Positions 27,958 through 38,731 of a stretch of DNA of 64,000 nt are shown here, piece after piece; within the stretch, counting starts at the first letter, position 1, and every line of letters begins with the position of its first letter. Source of the DNA: Sulfoacidibacillus thermotolerans (GTDB lineage Bacteria; Bacillota; Bacilli; Alicyclobacillales; SLC66); assembly GCF_003144315.1 (NCBI RefSeq), contig NZ_MPDK01000003.1, forward strand, positions 1 through 64,000, given 5' to 3'. The notes beneath the pieces were generated by a model. That model saw only the letters and a program-made list of their open reading frames with translations. It was not told where the DNA came from and ran no database searches. Position numbers and translations under genes: made by a program.

Positions 27958-28506
27958 TTGAGGGAAGATCTTCAGGAGTTGCTATTTTCCGAAGAGCAGA
28001 TTCAAACACGGGTAAAGCAAATGGCAAAGCAAGTTGCGCGGGACTATCAAGAGAAGAATCCGGTTGTCGTATGCGTACTAAAGGGCGCTGTGCTGTTTAT
28101 GGCGGATTTGATCCGCTACATGGAGATCCCGTTAGAGACGGATTTTATCGCCATCTCAAGTTATGGGGCATCGACGAAGTCATCGGGCGTTGTGCGAATT
28201 CTAAAAGACTTGGATCGCCCAATTGAAGATCGCGATGTGCTGATCGTTGAAGACATTGTAGACAGCGGATTAACGCTCAGCTATTTGCGCGATTCGCTCT
28301 TGCGTCGAAATGCCCGGTCAGTGAAGATTGCAGCGGCTTTTGATAAGCCTGACGGTCGAACGGTGGATATAACACCGGACTATAGCGGCTTTACGGTACC
28401 TAACCGCTTTATTGTAGGATACGGGCTCGATTATGCGGAACGATACCGAAATCTCCCGTATGTGGGCGTATTAAAGCCTTCGGTCTATGAAAAGGAAAAG
28501 TGCTGA
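27958..28506 (+). CDS. hpt: Hypoxanthine phosphoribosyltransferase
   Basis: Hpt salvages hypoxanthine and guanine to IMP and GMP using PRPP. The 182-aa product shows VVCVLKGAVLFMADLIR, SSYGAST and the PRPP loop VLIVEDIVDSGLTL, with the C-terminal FIVGYGLDYAERYRNLPYVG. TTG 27958 follows a strong GGGAGGAAGG. It is located between tilS and ftsH. In B. subtilis and Listeria, HprT also interacts with FtsH regulation and transcription; nothing here shows that directly. Confidence 0.96.
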   Translation: MREDLQELLFSEEQIQTRVKQMAKQVARDYQEKNPVVVCVLKGAVLFMADLIRYMEIPLETDFIAISSYGASTKSSGVVRILKDLDRPIEDRDVLIVEDIVDSGLTLSYLRDSLLRRNARSVKIAAAFDKPDGRTVDITPDYSGFTVPNRFIVGYGLDYAERYRNLPYVGVLKPSVYEKEKC

Positions 28507-28607
28507 AGCAAAATTCGTGTCAGAGCTTTGACTGATGTGACATGTACGTGTTTTTTTGGCAGTGAGTATGTTACAATATTCCCGCCTTAACCGAGAGGAG
28601 GTTAGGA

Positions 28608-30491
28608 ATGAGACGCTTTTATCAAAGCGCAATCTTCTATGTGCTCATCCTGCTAGTCATTATTGGCGTTTTGCAATACATCATGTCGGGGACGCAGCAG
28701 AAGACACAATTGACGTGGAGTCAGTTTGTCTCAGATATGCAGAACCATGAAATACGCAGCCTGTATGTGACGGCGGATGGCGCCACGCTGCAGTTGGATG
28801 GCACGTTGACAGACAACACCCAGTTTACCTCTCGGGCGTTATATAGTGATCAAATCGTGTCGCAAATTAGCCAGTTGCCGAATGTGACGATTAGCGCGCC
28901 GCCAAAGGAATCTTCTTGGCTCAGTTTCTTAAGTACCATCGTTCCTTTTTTGTTAGTGTTCGTGTTGATTTTCTTCTTGTTTAACCAAGGTCAAGGCGGC
29001 GGAAACCGCGTGATGAACTTTGGCAAAAGTCGTGCGCGGCTTTACTCGGAAGAAAAGAAGCGCGTGACATTTAACGATGTGGCGGGTGCAGACGAAGAAA
29101 AGGCGGAACTTGTTGAAGTTGTCGACTTTTTGCGCGATCCGCGGAAATTCACAGCAGTTGGGGCACGCATTCCGAAGGGTGTATTGCTAGTTGGCCCTCC
29201 GGGAACAGGGAAAACACTATTGGCCCGTGCAGTAGCGGGTGAAGCTGGGGTGCCATTTTTTAGTATAAGTGGTTCTGATTTTGTGGAGATGTTTGTCGGC
29301 GTCGGCGCTTCGCGTGTGCGAGACTTATTTGAGACTGCGAAGAAAAACGCGCCTTGCATTATTTTTATTGATGAAATCGATGCCGTCGGACGTCAACGTG
29401 GAGCAGGACTCGGGGGCGGGCACGATGAGCGAGAACAGACACTCAATCAGTTGCTGGTTGAAATGGATGGTTTTGCAGGCAATGAAGGGATTATCATGAT
29501 TGCTGCGACAAACCGGCCAGATATTCTGGATCCTGCGCTGTTGCGGCCAGGGCGTTTTGATCGGCAAATTACGGTAGATCGACCTGATGTACGAGGGCGC
29601 GAACAGATTCTCAAAGTTCATGCGCGGAACAAACCGCTTGCAAAGGATGTCGCTCTAGATATAATTGCCAAAAGAACTCCTGGTTTTACTGGGGCGGATC
29701 TCGAAAACGTCTTGAATGAAGCGGCGTTGCTTACGGCTCGTAAAGACAAGACGGTGGTCGAGATGGTTGAAATTGACGAGGCGATTGATCGGGTGATTGC
29801 AGGACCTGAGAAGCGCAGCAAGGTGATCAGTGACAAAGAAAAACGTTTAGTGGCTTTTCACGAAAGTGGACACGCTGTGGCTGGGTATTTCTTGAAATCC
29901 GGCAATCAAGTTCATAAAGTTACGATTATACCTCGCGGCATGGCGGGTGGATATACAGTATCGCTGCCGAAGGAAGATCGCAGCTTCATGACACGTGAAG
30001 ACATTCTCGACCAAGTAGTCGAATTGCTCGGTGGGCGAGTTGCCGAAGAGATTGTTTTGGGAGAGATCAGCACAGGAGCATCGAATGATCTGGAACGCGT
30101 TACTGGCATTGTACGTCGGATGATTACTGAGTTTGGCATGAGTTCGAAACTTGGCCCTATGCAGTTTGGTCACCGCCAAGGTCAAGTCTTTCTAGGAAGA
30201 GACATTGCAACTGAGCAAAATTACAGCGATGCCATCGCATTTGAAATTGATCAAGAGATGCGGCGCGTGATTGACGAATGCTATGAGCGTACGCGGGCAC
30301 TGCTTACGGAGCATCGCGCACAGTTGGATCTCTTGGCGCAGACTCTGCTTGAGATGGAGACGCTTGATGGTGAGCAGATTCGCCAGTTGATGGAATATGG
30401 CCGCTTGGTAGAAGATGGAGAAGACGGAGGACCAAAAATCAAAATTGGCGGTCGGGGGTTTGGGGACGATCCTTCACCAAGTTTGTCTTAG
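28608..30491 (+). CDS. ftsH: ATP-dependent zinc metalloprotease FtsH
   Basis: FtsH is a membrane-anchored AAA+ protease that degrades misfolded membrane proteins and regulators such as Spo0E-type factors. Two membrane segments flank a short outer domain (residues about 5-25 and 100-125). The AAA module has [26 protein letters not shown] and the [20 protein letters not shown] stretch. The zinc site is HESGHA, with a third ligand in the later ASNDLERVT region. The length is 627 aa. GAGAGGAGG precedes the ATG. A TACAAT at 28572-28577 may be a -10 box, but no -35 box is obvious. Confidence 0.97.
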   Translation: MRRFYQSAIFYVLILLVIIGVLQYIMSGTQQKTQLTWSQFVSDMQNHEIRSLYVTADGATLQLDGTLTDNTQFTSRALYSDQIVSQISQLPNVTISAPPKESSWLSFLSTIVPFLLVFVLIFFLFNQGQGGGNRVMNFGKSRARLYSEEKKRVTFNDVAGADEEKAELVEVVDFLRDPRKFTAVGARIPKGVLLVGPPGTGKTLLARAVAGEAGVPFFSISGSDFVEMFVGVGASRVRDLFETAKKNAPCIIFIDEIDAVGRQRGAGLGGGHDEREQTLNQLLVEMDGFAGNEGIIMIAATNRPDILDPALLRPGRFDRQITVDRPDVRGREQILKVHARNKPLAKDVALDIIAKRTPGFTGADLENVLNEAALLTARKDKTVVEMVEIDEAIDRVIAGPEKRSKVISDKEKRLVAFHESGHAVAGYFLKSGNQVHKVTIIPRGMAGGYTVSLPKEDRSFMTREDILDQVVELLGGRVAEEIVLGEISTGASNDLERVTGIVRRMITEFGMSSKLGPMQFGHRQGQVFLGRDIATEQNYSDAIAFEIDQEMRRVIDECYERTRALLTEHRAQLDLLAQTLLEMETLDGEQIRQLMEYGRLVEDGEDGGPKIKIGGRGFGDDPSPSLS

Positions 30492-30516
30492 ATGTGAAGA
30501 GCTGTAAAACATCTAC

Positions 30517-30551
30517 TAGGTATACGGGATGATTTTCTTCCTGTATACCTA
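30517..30551 (+). terminator. Hairpin between ftsH and hslO
   Basis: TAGGTATACGGGA (30517-30529) and TCCTGTATACCTA (30539-30551) form a 13-bp stem with one G-T pair. No long T-run follows, so termination is plausible but not certain. Confidence 0.5.
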
Positions 30552-30599
30552 TCTCCATATTGTCAGACTTACTCAATGGAACAGATTTGAAAGGGTGAA

Positions 30600-31496
30600 A
30601 TGAAGGGCTTGTCAAATGTTCAGGATTATGTCATTGTAGCGACGGGCAGAGAAGGAAGAGTGCTCGCTTATGCAGCAGTTACACGCTCTCTTGTAGATGA
30701 ATTGCAGCGACGACATGATACTTGGCCGGTCGTGACAGCGGCACTTGGTCGTGTTGCAACGATGGGTGCATTATTTACGCCGACACTGAAACATGAACAT
30801 CATCAAGTTACGCTTCAGATTCAAGGCAATGGGCCAGCAGGTAAAATTGTAGTGGTCGCGACAGGGGAGGGGACTGTACGTGGATATGTTGAGCATCCAC
30901 ATATCGATCTGCCGCTTAACTCAGCGGGGAAGCTCGATGTAGGCGGGGCCGTAGGCCATGAAGGTGCCCTTTACGTTGTAAAGGATTTAGGGTTGCGTGA
31001 ACCTTATCGTGGTCATGTGCCGCTAGTCTCCGGGGAGATAGGGGAAGATTTCGCTTATTACTTTGCTGCATCAGAGCAAGTTCCTTCGGCTGTCGCTGTT
31101 GGAGTACTGGTTGCTCCAGATCTGTCTGTGTTAGCAGCAGGGGGATTTGTTATTCAAATGCTTCCTGAGGCGACTCCGAGTGACATTGCATATGTGGAGG
31201 AACAGGTTGCACAATTGCCGCAAGTTACTTCACTACTGCATGAGGGAGACAAGCCGGAAGATTTGTTGCGTCGTGTACTTGGCGATGACATGAAGGTACT
31301 TGCGCGTCGACCGCTTATTTTTGCTTGCACTTGTAGTAAAGAACGTTTAGGTCGAGTGTTGTTGTCGCTTGGGAAGCAAGAACTGACGGAGATTCTAGAA
31401 GAGCAAGGGCAGGCAGAACTGATTTGTCATTTTTGCAATGCGAAATACTTGTTCGATCACGAGGAACTCATGCATTTGCGCGATGAAGCAAAATAG
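30600..31496 (+). CDS. hslO: Hsp33 redox-regulated chaperonin
   Basis: Hsp33 is a cytosolic holdase activated by oxidation of a zinc-bound cysteine cluster. The 298-aa protein has the family N-terminus (VIVATGREGRVLAYAAVTR), GEDFAYYFAASEQVPSAVAVGV and the four zinc cysteines as CTC (about residue 244) and CHFC (about residue 276). Both pairs are intact. AAAGGGTG lies very close to the ATG. In B. subtilis coaX separates ftsH from hslO; here coaX is missing from this place. Confidence 0.95.
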   Translation: MKGLSNVQDYVIVATGREGRVLAYAAVTRSLVDELQRRHDTWPVVTAALGRVATMGALFTPTLKHEHHQVTLQIQGNGPAGKIVVVATGEGTVRGYVEHPHIDLPLNSAGKLDVGGAVGHEGALYVVKDLGLREPYRGHVPLVSGEIGEDFAYYFAASEQVPSAVAVGVLVAPDLSVLAAGGFVIQMLPEATPSDIAYVEEQVAQLPQVTSLLHEGDKPEDLLRRVLGDDMKVLARRPLIFACTCSKERLGRVLLSLGKQELTEILEEQGQAELICHFCNAKYLFDHEELMHLRDEAK

Positions 31497-31526
31497 GTAA
31501 TCAATCTATGCAAAGGGGGTTGTGGG

Positions 31527-32453
31527 ATGCGGGTGACAGAAGACATTCTAGAATTAATCGGCAATACTCCCATAGTAAAATTGCGGAATTTGGTAGATCA
31601 TTCATATGCTGATGTCTATGTGAAGTTAGAATGGTTTAACCCAGGGGGGAGTGTAAAGGATCGCGTGGCTCTCCACATGGTGGAAGCAGCAGAGCGAGAG
31701 GGTGTACTTAAACCTGGCATGGTAATCGTAGAACCGACTAGTGGAAATACAGGAATTGGATTGGCGCTTGTCGGAGCTGCCAAAGGGTATAAAGTGATGC
31801 TTGTCATGCCTGAGACGATGAGTGTTGAACGGCGCAGTTTATTGCGCGCATACGGGGCAGATTTGATCCTCACTCCTGGAATCGAAGGTATGCGCGGGGC
31901 AATTGCAAAAGCTGCAGAAATTGCAACGAGTGATCCCAAACAGTATTATATGCCGCAACAATTTGACAATCCAGCAAATGTTGCAGCACATCGAGAGACG
32001 ACAGCGAAAGAAATTGTCGCGCAGATGGAAGGGGAGCTAGATGCTTTCGTTGCCACAGTAGGCACTGGTGGGACATTGACGGGAGTGGGTGAGGTGTTGC
32101 GCGATCAAATACCCAATTGCAAACTGATTGCAGTTGAACCAGCGGGTTCTCCAGTGTTGTCAGGTGGGCAGGCTGGCCCCCATAAAATTCAGGGCATTGG
32201 TGCAGGGTTTGTACCTTCAATTTTAAATCGTGATCTCATCGATCAAATCCTCCAGGTTTCCGATGAGCAGGCGTTTGCAATGGCGAGGAGAATGGCGCGC
32301 GAGGAAGGACTGTTAGTCGGAATTAGTTCTGGAGCTGCCGTGAGTGCTGCGTTAAAAGTAGCAAAAGAGCTGGGTGAAGGGCATAAAGTGTTGACGATAT
32401 CTGCTTCAAACGGTGAACGCTATCTCAGCACACCGTTATTCCAAGAAGTGTGA
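31527..32453 (+). CDS. cysK: Cysteine synthase A
   Basis: CysK makes cysteine from O-acetylserine and sulfide with PLP. The PLP lysine lies in [12 protein letters not shown], the substrate loop is [12 protein letters not shown], and the phosphate-binding loop is [13 protein letters not shown]. The length of 308 aa is normal. AAAGGGGG precedes the start. It follows hslO, as in many Bacilli. In an organism with a sulfide-oxidation module, CysK may also be a sulfide sink, which is inference. Confidence 0.96.
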   Translation: MRVTEDILELIGNTPIVKLRNLVDHSYADVYVKLEWFNPGGSVKDRVALHMVEAAEREGVLKPGMVIVEPTSGNTGIGLALVGAAKGYKVMLVMPETMSVERRSLLRAYGADLILTPGIEGMRGAIAKAAEIATSDPKQYYMPQQFDNPANVAAHRETTAKEIVAQMEGELDAFVATVGTGGTLTGVGEVLRDQIPNCKLIAVEPAGSPVLSGGQAGPHKIQGIGAGFVPSILNRDLIDQILQVSDEQAFAMARRMAREEGLLVGISSGAAVSAALKVAKELGEGHKVLTISASNGERYLSTPLFQEV

Positions 32454-32469
32454 GTTGGTGATCGGGAAA

Positions 32470-33312
32470 ATGACGCAAGTTTTACAACGTAAAAAGCGAA
32501 TTCCTGAGGTTGATTCTGTTATTGCAAACCTTGGGAAACGAACACTTGTGATGGGAATTCTAAACGTAACCCCAGACTCATTTTCTGATGGTGGTAAGTA
32601 CAATCAGGTGGATCGAGGGTTAGCGCATGCTCATTCTATGGTTGAGTCGGGTGCAGATCTGATCGATGTGGGGGCTGAATCGACTCGTCCGGATCATTTA
32701 CCAGTATCGGCACAAGACGAGTGGGAGCGGCTAGATGCTTTACTTCCAGCTTTGCGTGCTGAGATCCCAATCCCACTCTCGATTGACACATATAAAGCTG
32801 AAGTGGCGTGGCGCGCAGTTGCATCTGGAGTAGATATCATCAATGACGTCTGGGGCGGAGTGTATGATCCCGAGATGTTTGACATCGTTGCCCAGACGGG
32901 CGTGCCGTATATCTTGATGCACAATACGATGGGATTACCACAAATTGAAGAGGATATCGTAGATGCGGTTTATCGATTTTTTACAGAACAAATGAATAAG
33001 GCAATCAAGGCAGGTGTAAAGAGACAACAGATCATTCTCGATCCGGGAGTAGGTTTTGGGAAAACTGTCCTGCAAAATCTACAACTGATCAATCGTTTAG
33101 ATGCATTTCTTTCTCTTGGTCAACCGCTTTTGATTGGGACATCAAGAAAGTCTGTCATTGGCTCAGTGTTGAATCTTCCGGTGAGTGAACGGATAGAAGG
33201 AACGGCTGCGACAGTTGCGATTGCAATTGCGCGCGGTGCTGATATCGTACGTGTGCACGACGTAAAAGAGATCGTGCGAGTAGTAAAAATGACAGATTCG
33301 ATGGTGCGCTAG
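32470..33312 (+). CDS. folP: Dihydropteroate synthase
   Basis: FolP joins p-aminobenzoate to the pterin pyrophosphate in folate synthesis. Signatures are VMGILNVTPDSFSDGGKY, DVGAESTRPD, IDTYKAEVA, LDPGVGFGKT and LIGTSRKS. ATG 32470 gives 280 aa and avoids overlap with cysK; the open frame extends back to 32413. The pabB-pabA-pabC genes that precede it in B. subtilis are absent here. Its stop is one base before the folK start. Confidence 0.96.
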   Translation: MTQVLQRKKRIPEVDSVIANLGKRTLVMGILNVTPDSFSDGGKYNQVDRGLAHAHSMVESGADLIDVGAESTRPDHLPVSAQDEWERLDALLPALRAEIPIPLSIDTYKAEVAWRAVASGVDIINDVWGGVYDPEMFDIVAQTGVPYILMHNTMGLPQIEEDIVDAVYRFFTEQMNKAIKAGVKRQQIILDPGVGFGKTVLQNLQLINRLDAFLSLGQPLLIGTSRKSVIGSVLNLPVSERIEGTAATVAIAIARGADIVRVHDVKEIVRVVKMTDSMVR

Positions 33313-33313
33313 A

Positions 33314-33841
33314 ATGGAGTCACACACTTGTTTTCTCTCGCTTGGGTCAAATCTTGGGGATCGAGCACTGCACTTACAAGCTGCTTACTGTGAACTCGCA
33401 CACATTGAACAGACGCAGATTGTAGCGCAATCGCGGATTTATGAAACGGACCCTGTGGATTTTACAGATCAAGCGCCGTTTTTTAATGCAGTCGTTATGT
33501 TAAAGTCATTCCTTGCACCGGAACAACTGCTTGCCGCTTGTTTAGAGATTGAACAGCGTTTGGGGCGTGTTAGAACGGTACGGTATGGACCGCGTGTCAT
33601 TGATCTAGATGTGCTGTTTTACGATGACTGGGTAATGAATCAGGAAAAACTTCAAGTCCCGCATGCGCGTCTGCACGAGCGGGCGTTTGTGCTTGTTCCG
33701 ATGATGGAGCTCGCTCCTTTGTGGCTACATCCAACTTTACAGCTCACAATCGCCCAATTATATGAACGCGTAGATGGAAAAGAGGGTGTGAGACTTTGTC
33801 CGAGCTATTTGCGAAGCGATTGCGCGCATACCGAAAGTTAA
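33314..33841 (+). CDS. folK: 2-amino-4-hydroxy-6-hydroxymethyldihydropteridine pyrophosphokinase
   Basis: FolK transfers pyrophosphate from ATP to hydroxymethyl-dihydropterin, just before FolP. The 175-aa product has FLSLGSNLGDRALHL, SRIYETDPVDF, QFNAVV-like FFNAVVML, and the signature RYGPRVIDLDVLFYDD. It starts 2 bases after folP. The folB gene (dihydroneopterin aldolase) usually found between them in Bacilli is not present. The 3' end overlaps the small HTH gene by 46 bases. Confidence 0.95.
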   Translation: MESHTCFLSLGSNLGDRALHLQAAYCELAHIEQTQIVAQSRIYETDPVDFTDQAPFFNAVVMLKSFLAPEQLLAACLEIEQRLGRVRTVRYGPRVIDLDVLFYDDWVMNQEKLQVPHARLHERAFVLVPMMELAPLWLHPTLQLTIAQLYERVDGKEGVRLCPSYLRSDCAHTES

Positions 33842-33996
33842 AGCAAATGACGCAAATCGAGTTTGCACATGCGCTGGGCGTATCAGTAGCAATTGTTGGC
33901 GGATTAGAGCGTGGGACGCGAACACCTGAGCCACAATTGATGAAGAAGATTGAAGAAATCTTGCAAGTCACAAGCTCAGACTTAGGATTAGAATAA
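33796..33996 (+). CDS. Small XRE-type HTH protein (YazB-like)
   Basis: This 66-aa protein consists of little more than one helix-turn-helix of the Cro/CI (XRE) type (LRAYRKLKQMTQIEFAHALGVS, VAIVGGLERGTRTPEP). It corresponds by position and size to yazB between folK and dusB in B. subtilis, whose function is unknown. TTG 33796 has GAGGGTG upstream and lies inside the folK 3' end. Confidence 0.88.
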   Translation: MSELFAKRLRAYRKLKQMTQIEFAHALGVSVAIVGGLERGTRTPEPQLMKKIEEILQVTSSDLGLE

Positions 33997-34043
33997 TTTA
34001 TTACATTATAGAAGAAATGAAATAGGTATGGAGGGATTGGCAT

Positions 34044-35033
34044 TTGGGTCAAGTGAAGATGGAAATTCCTGCCTTGTCAATTGGCCATGTACAAATTGAT
34101 CATCCGGTTGTACTGGCGCCGATGGCAGGTGTTTGTAATCCTCCTTTTCGTAAATTAGCAAAACGTCTTGGGGCGGGAATGGTCTGTGCGGAGATGGTAA
34201 GTGATAAAGCACTTGTACATCATAATGAGCGAACGAAGCACATGCTGCAAATCGTACCTGATGAACATCCCGTAAGTTTGCAAATTGTTGGTTACGATAA
34301 GGAAACCATGGTACAGGCTGCGGAGATGGTGGCCCAAGGAACCAATGCAGACATTATTGATATTAACATGGGGTGCCCGGTCTTGAAAATCTATAAAAAT
34401 GGCTCGGGTGCAGCACTTGCACGCAATCCAGAGTATGCAGCGGAGATTGTGGAGGCAGTTGTAAAACGCGTTGATCGACCAGTTACAGTAAAATTCAGAA
34501 AAGGGTGGGATGATGGCCATGTAAACGCGGTAGAGGTGGCCAAAGCAGTAGCGTCGGCTGGTGCGAAAGCTGTGACTGTACATGGACGAACGGCGCGACA
34601 GATGTATTCAGGAAAGGCAGATTGGTCAATTATTCGTGAGGTTAAGGAAGCTGTATCCATTCCAGTGATTGGCAATGGAGATGTTACTTCGCCTGAAGAT
34701 GCGCTCGAATTACTTCAACAAACAGGGTGCGATGGAGTAATGATCGGCCGAGGAGCACTTGGGAATCCGTGGATTTTCAAACAAGTGGTGCATTATCTTG
34801 AGACGGGTGAAGAGTTGCCACCTCCAAGTGTACGTGAACGGATGGAAATAGCAATTGAGCATCTCCACTTGCTCGTGGAAGAAAAGGGAGAGTATATTGG
34901 CGTTCGTGAAATGCGCAAACATGCGGGGTGGTATGTAAAGGGAATTCCGCATTCAGCGCAGCTGCGCGACTTGATCAATACGCAGGAAAGTGCAGTAGAG
35001 TTTGAGAAGCTACTTCGTTCTATCGAGGTCTAG
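34044..35033 (+). CDS. dusB: tRNA-dihydrouridine synthase B
   Basis: DusB reduces uridines to dihydrouridine in the D-loop of tRNA with FMN and NADPH. Signatures are [34 protein letters not shown] with the catalytic Cys, [21 protein letters not shown] and [12 protein letters not shown]. The length is 329 aa. TTG 34044 has GGAGGG 8 bases upstream. It is followed by a promoter for greA, so this probably ends the folate/dus unit. Confidence 0.95.
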   Translation: MGQVKMEIPALSIGHVQIDHPVVLAPMAGVCNPPFRKLAKRLGAGMVCAEMVSDKALVHHNERTKHMLQIVPDEHPVSLQIVGYDKETMVQAAEMVAQGTNADIIDINMGCPVLKIYKNGSGAALARNPEYAAEIVEAVVKRVDRPVTVKFRKGWDDGHVNAVEVAKAVASAGAKAVTVHGRTARQMYSGKADWSIIREVKEAVSIPVIGNGDVTSPEDALELLQQTGCDGVMIGRGALGNPWIFKQVVHYLETGEELPPPSVRERMEIAIEHLHLLVEEKGEYIGVREMRKHAGWYVKGIPHSAQLRDLINTQESAVEFEKLLRSIEV

Positions 35034-35153
35034 AACGCATATTATACATGGGAAAGAGCAAACTACGGTGGCTGAATTTGGTGAGGGGATCTGATCTGAG
35101 GAAAAAGGTTTCTTCACTACAGCTTAGGCTTTCTTCATAATAGTAGGAATACG

Positions 35154-35182
35154 TTGACACTCGAAAAGGGATGCCCTATAAT
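35154..35182 (+). promoter_or_regulatory. SigA promoter of greA-lysS
   Basis: TTGACA (35154-35159) and TATAAT (35177-35182) are exact consensus boxes with a 17-base spacer. They imply an untranslated leader of roughly 110 bases before greA. Confidence 0.9.
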
Positions 35183-35216
35183 TACCGCAGATTCCGAGTC
35201 TACGGATTTGATGCGA

Positions 35217-35247
35217 CACTGTTGGGACATCTCCTGACAGTGCTTTT
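35217..35247 (+). terminator. Terminator-like hairpin in the greA leader
   Basis: CACTGT (35217-35222) pairs with ACAGTG (35237-35242), with an inner GGA/TCC pairing, followed by CTTTT. It lies between the promoter and the greA start, so some transcripts may end here. Confidence 0.45.
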
Positions 35248-35301
35248 GACCTAGTCTCTATAGAAGGTAGTTTGCGGACAGAGTTTAAAGGAGCGAATCA
35301 C

Positions 35302-35778
35302 ATGTCTGAAAAAGAAGTTCTCCTCACACCAGCTGGTCTGAAAAAGTTGGAGGAGGAATTAGAAAACCTAAAGTCTGTCAAGCGCCGAGAAGTTGCCGAG
35401 CGGATTAAAACCGCGATTGGCTATGGGGACATTAGCGAGAACTCTGAATACGAAGATGCTAAAAATGAACAAGCGTTTGTTGAAGGTCGCATTATCACAC
35501 TAGAAAAGATGTTGCGTAACGCCCGCATTATCAATGAAGAAGAAGTGGATACGGGTGTTGTTAGCATTGGATCGACGGTGCGCGTACGCGATGTTGAATT
35601 TAAGGACGAGATGGAATATTTGATTGTCGGTTCAGCTGAGTCTGATCCTTCGGATAATAAAATCTCCAATGAATCTCCAGTTGGCAGAGCATTATTAGGA
35701 AAATCTGTTGGATCAACGGTAGAAGTAAACGTTCCGGCAGGTACAATTCGATATGAAGTGTTAGAGATTAGAAAATAG
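35302..35778 (+). CDS. greA: Transcription elongation factor GreA
   Basis: GreA rescues backtracked RNA polymerase by stimulating transcript cleavage. The 158-aa length is exact for the family. The N-terminal coiled coil has [16 protein letters not shown] and the acidic tip region [20 protein letters not shown]; the C-terminal domain has [22 protein letters not shown] precedes ATG 35302; an in-frame ATG-like start at 35272 is rejected since those residues are not in the family. Confidence 0.96.
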   Translation: MSEKEVLLTPAGLKKLEEELENLKSVKRREVAERIKTAIGYGDISENSEYEDAKNEQAFVEGRIITLEKMLRNARIINEEEVDTGVVSIGSTVRVRDVEFKDEMEYLIVGSAESDPSDNKISNESPVGRALLGKSVGSTVEVNVPAGTIRYEVLEIRK

Positions 35779-35813
35779 GGAAGAATGCGCATCGCTTTAA
35801 GCGCAAGTTGTAA

Positions 35814-37343
<1,530 letters not shown>

Positions 37344-37348
37344 TCTTG

Positions 37349-37419
37349 ACTCGCCTCAATGGCTCGATGTGATGAATACGGATTGTGAGCCATCAGACAG
37401 AGCGAAAGTTGGGGCGAGT
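37349..37419 (+). other. Structured element after lysS
   Basis: ACTCGCCTCAA (37349-37359) pairs with TTGGGGCGAGT (37409-37419), and the adjacent TGGCTC (37360-37365) pairs with GAGCCA (37387-37392). This gives a 17-bp stem interrupted by a 16-base asymmetric bulge and closed by a 21-base loop. There is no T-run. It may be a 3' structure, processing site or small RNA; I do not recognise the family. Confidence 0.45.
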
Positions 37420-37469
37420 GTGAATTGTTTGATAAAAATCCCAGCTTTGAACTTTTATGACTTGAGGGC

Positions 37470-37498
37470 TTGCATTTTTTCATCGCACCCTATATAAT
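37470..37498 (+). promoter_or_regulatory. SigA promoter of the tRNA pair
   Basis: TTGCAT (37470-37475) and TATAAT (37493-37498) have a 17-base spacer and end 12 bases before tRNA-Gly. Confidence 0.8.
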
Positions 37499-37510
37499 AT
37501 AAAATGTCTT

Positions 37511-37585
37511 GCGGAAGTGGCTCAGGGGTAGAGCATCGCCTTGCCAAGGCGAGGGTCGCGGGTTCGAATCCCGTCTTCCGCTCCA
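37511..37585 (+). tRNA. tRNA-Gly (anticodon GCC)
   Basis: The cloverleaf is complete: acceptor GCGGAAG with CTTCCGC, anticodon stem GCCT/AAGGC region with loop TTGCCAA (anticodon GCC), T-arm CGGGTTCGAATCCCG, discriminator T and encoded CCA. It decodes GGC and GGU. Confidence 0.96.
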
Positions 37586-37604
37586 TAGTAAGAAGGAATA
37601 TCAT

Positions 37605-37689
<85 letters not shown>

Positions 37690-37702
37690 CTCAACTCTAT
37701 CG

Positions 37703-37742
37703 ATGGCAATTGGTGAATTGAAGTTCACCAATTGCCATTTTC
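37703..37742 (+). terminator. Terminator after the tRNA pair
   Basis: ATGGCAATTGGTGAA and TTCACCAATTGCCAT form a perfect 15-bp stem with a 6-base loop, followed by TTTT. Confidence 0.9.
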
Positions 37743-37804
37743 CATGAAAAACACGTGTGAACGTTTCGCTTTTAATACTGGATCAACGAATCGAGGTGTT
37801 CGTG

Positions 37805-38731
37805 ATGAGTGATCGTGAATTTTTAGAAAGCAAAACGAGAATTACTTTACAAGCAGAAGCAAATTTCTCTTTGAGTGCGCAAGAATTACAAGAACGACTG
37901 CAAAAAGATCAATATTTTGTAAGCGAAGAAGTTTGCAGAAAAATCGTTCATTATCTCTCGCAAAACAAGCCAATTGGCCTGCGTGGTGAACCGGGGGTTG
38001 GCAAGTCGGAGTTACCTGAACGCATGGCGCAATTGCTTCAAGCAGAGTTAATTGACATTGAATGCCATAGTGAGCTTGAGGCGACAGATATTGGTGTATC
38101 TTGGAACTCGTTTCGTCAACTCATGGATGCGCAGATCGTAAAGGTGGATTTTGAACCTTTTTCCTTGCCGTATTTAAATCAGACTCCATTGTTGCAAAGT
38201 CTTTTATCTACAAAGCCAGTTGTTGTTAGAGTGGATGAGGTGGACAAACTAAACGAAACTACCTCGAATTTCTTTTTGCGTTATCTTGATAAACGTGAAC
38301 TGATTGTGCATGACTTGGCTGCTGCTGAGAAATCCATTCGCCCGCATGCCCCGATTTATGTCTTTTTGACTAGCAATGACTATCGCGAACTCGATCCTGC
38401 TCTTATGCGGCGCATTGCTTGGATTCACTTGTCGTTTCCAAATGAAGATCAACTGACAGAAATTTTAACTGCAAAAACAGGCGCGCCATTGAAAATGGCA
38501 CGACGTGTAAGCTATCTCGTCCGCCGGTTGCGCGAGCTTTCTCTCATTAAGAAACCTTCAATTGGTGAAGCGATTGAGTGGACGAGGGCTTTGTTGTTGG
38601 AGAGTGATGGAAATCTGACGCTCGATGCGTTACATGTGACACTTGGTTTTGTGTTGAAATATCGAGAAGATGAGCGTAAGGGGTGGGAGGCGATGCAGTC
38701 ATGGTTTCTAGGCGAGCAGGCCGGCCTTTAA
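37805..38731 (+). CDS. MoxR-type AAA ATPase
   Basis: MoxR ATPases act as chaperones, usually with a VWA protein, to mature metal enzymes or complexes. The 308-aa protein has the Walker A GEPGVGKSELPERM, Walker B VVVRVDEVDKL, and sensor region FLTSNDYRELDPALMRRI. GAGGTG lies 6 bases before ATG 37805; the open frame extends back to 37757. The next gene, a CoxE-like VWA protein, overlaps its 3' end by 31 bases, which makes a MoxR-VWA pair. The client is not encoded next to them and is unknown. Confidence 0.88.
   Translation: MSDREFLESKTRITLQAEANFSLSAQELQERLQKDQYFVSEEVCRKIVHYLSQNKPIGLRGEPGVGKSELPERMAQLLQAELIDIECHSELEATDIGVSWNSFRQLMDAQIVKVDFEPFSLPYLNQTPLLQSLLSTKPVVVRVDEVDKLNETTSNFFLRYLDKRELIVHDLAAAEKSIRPHAPIYVFLTSNDYRELDPALMRRIAWIHLSFPNEDQLTEILTAKTGAPLKMARRVSYLVRRLRELSLIKKPSIGEAIEWTRALLLESDGNLTLDALHVTLGFVLKYREDERKGWEAMQSWFLGEQAGL

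Noticed and set aside
27801-28226. 141-codon frame spanning the tilS-hpt junction
   Set aside because: It overlaps two certain genes in another frame and its product resembles no family.
28528-28577. TTGACT and TACAAT as an ftsH promoter
   Set aside because: The spacer is 38 bases; only the -10-like box is kept as a note.
35034-35300. T-box or riboswitch before greA-lysS
   Set aside because: No T-box sequence or known riboswitch core was seen; only a simple hairpin is present.
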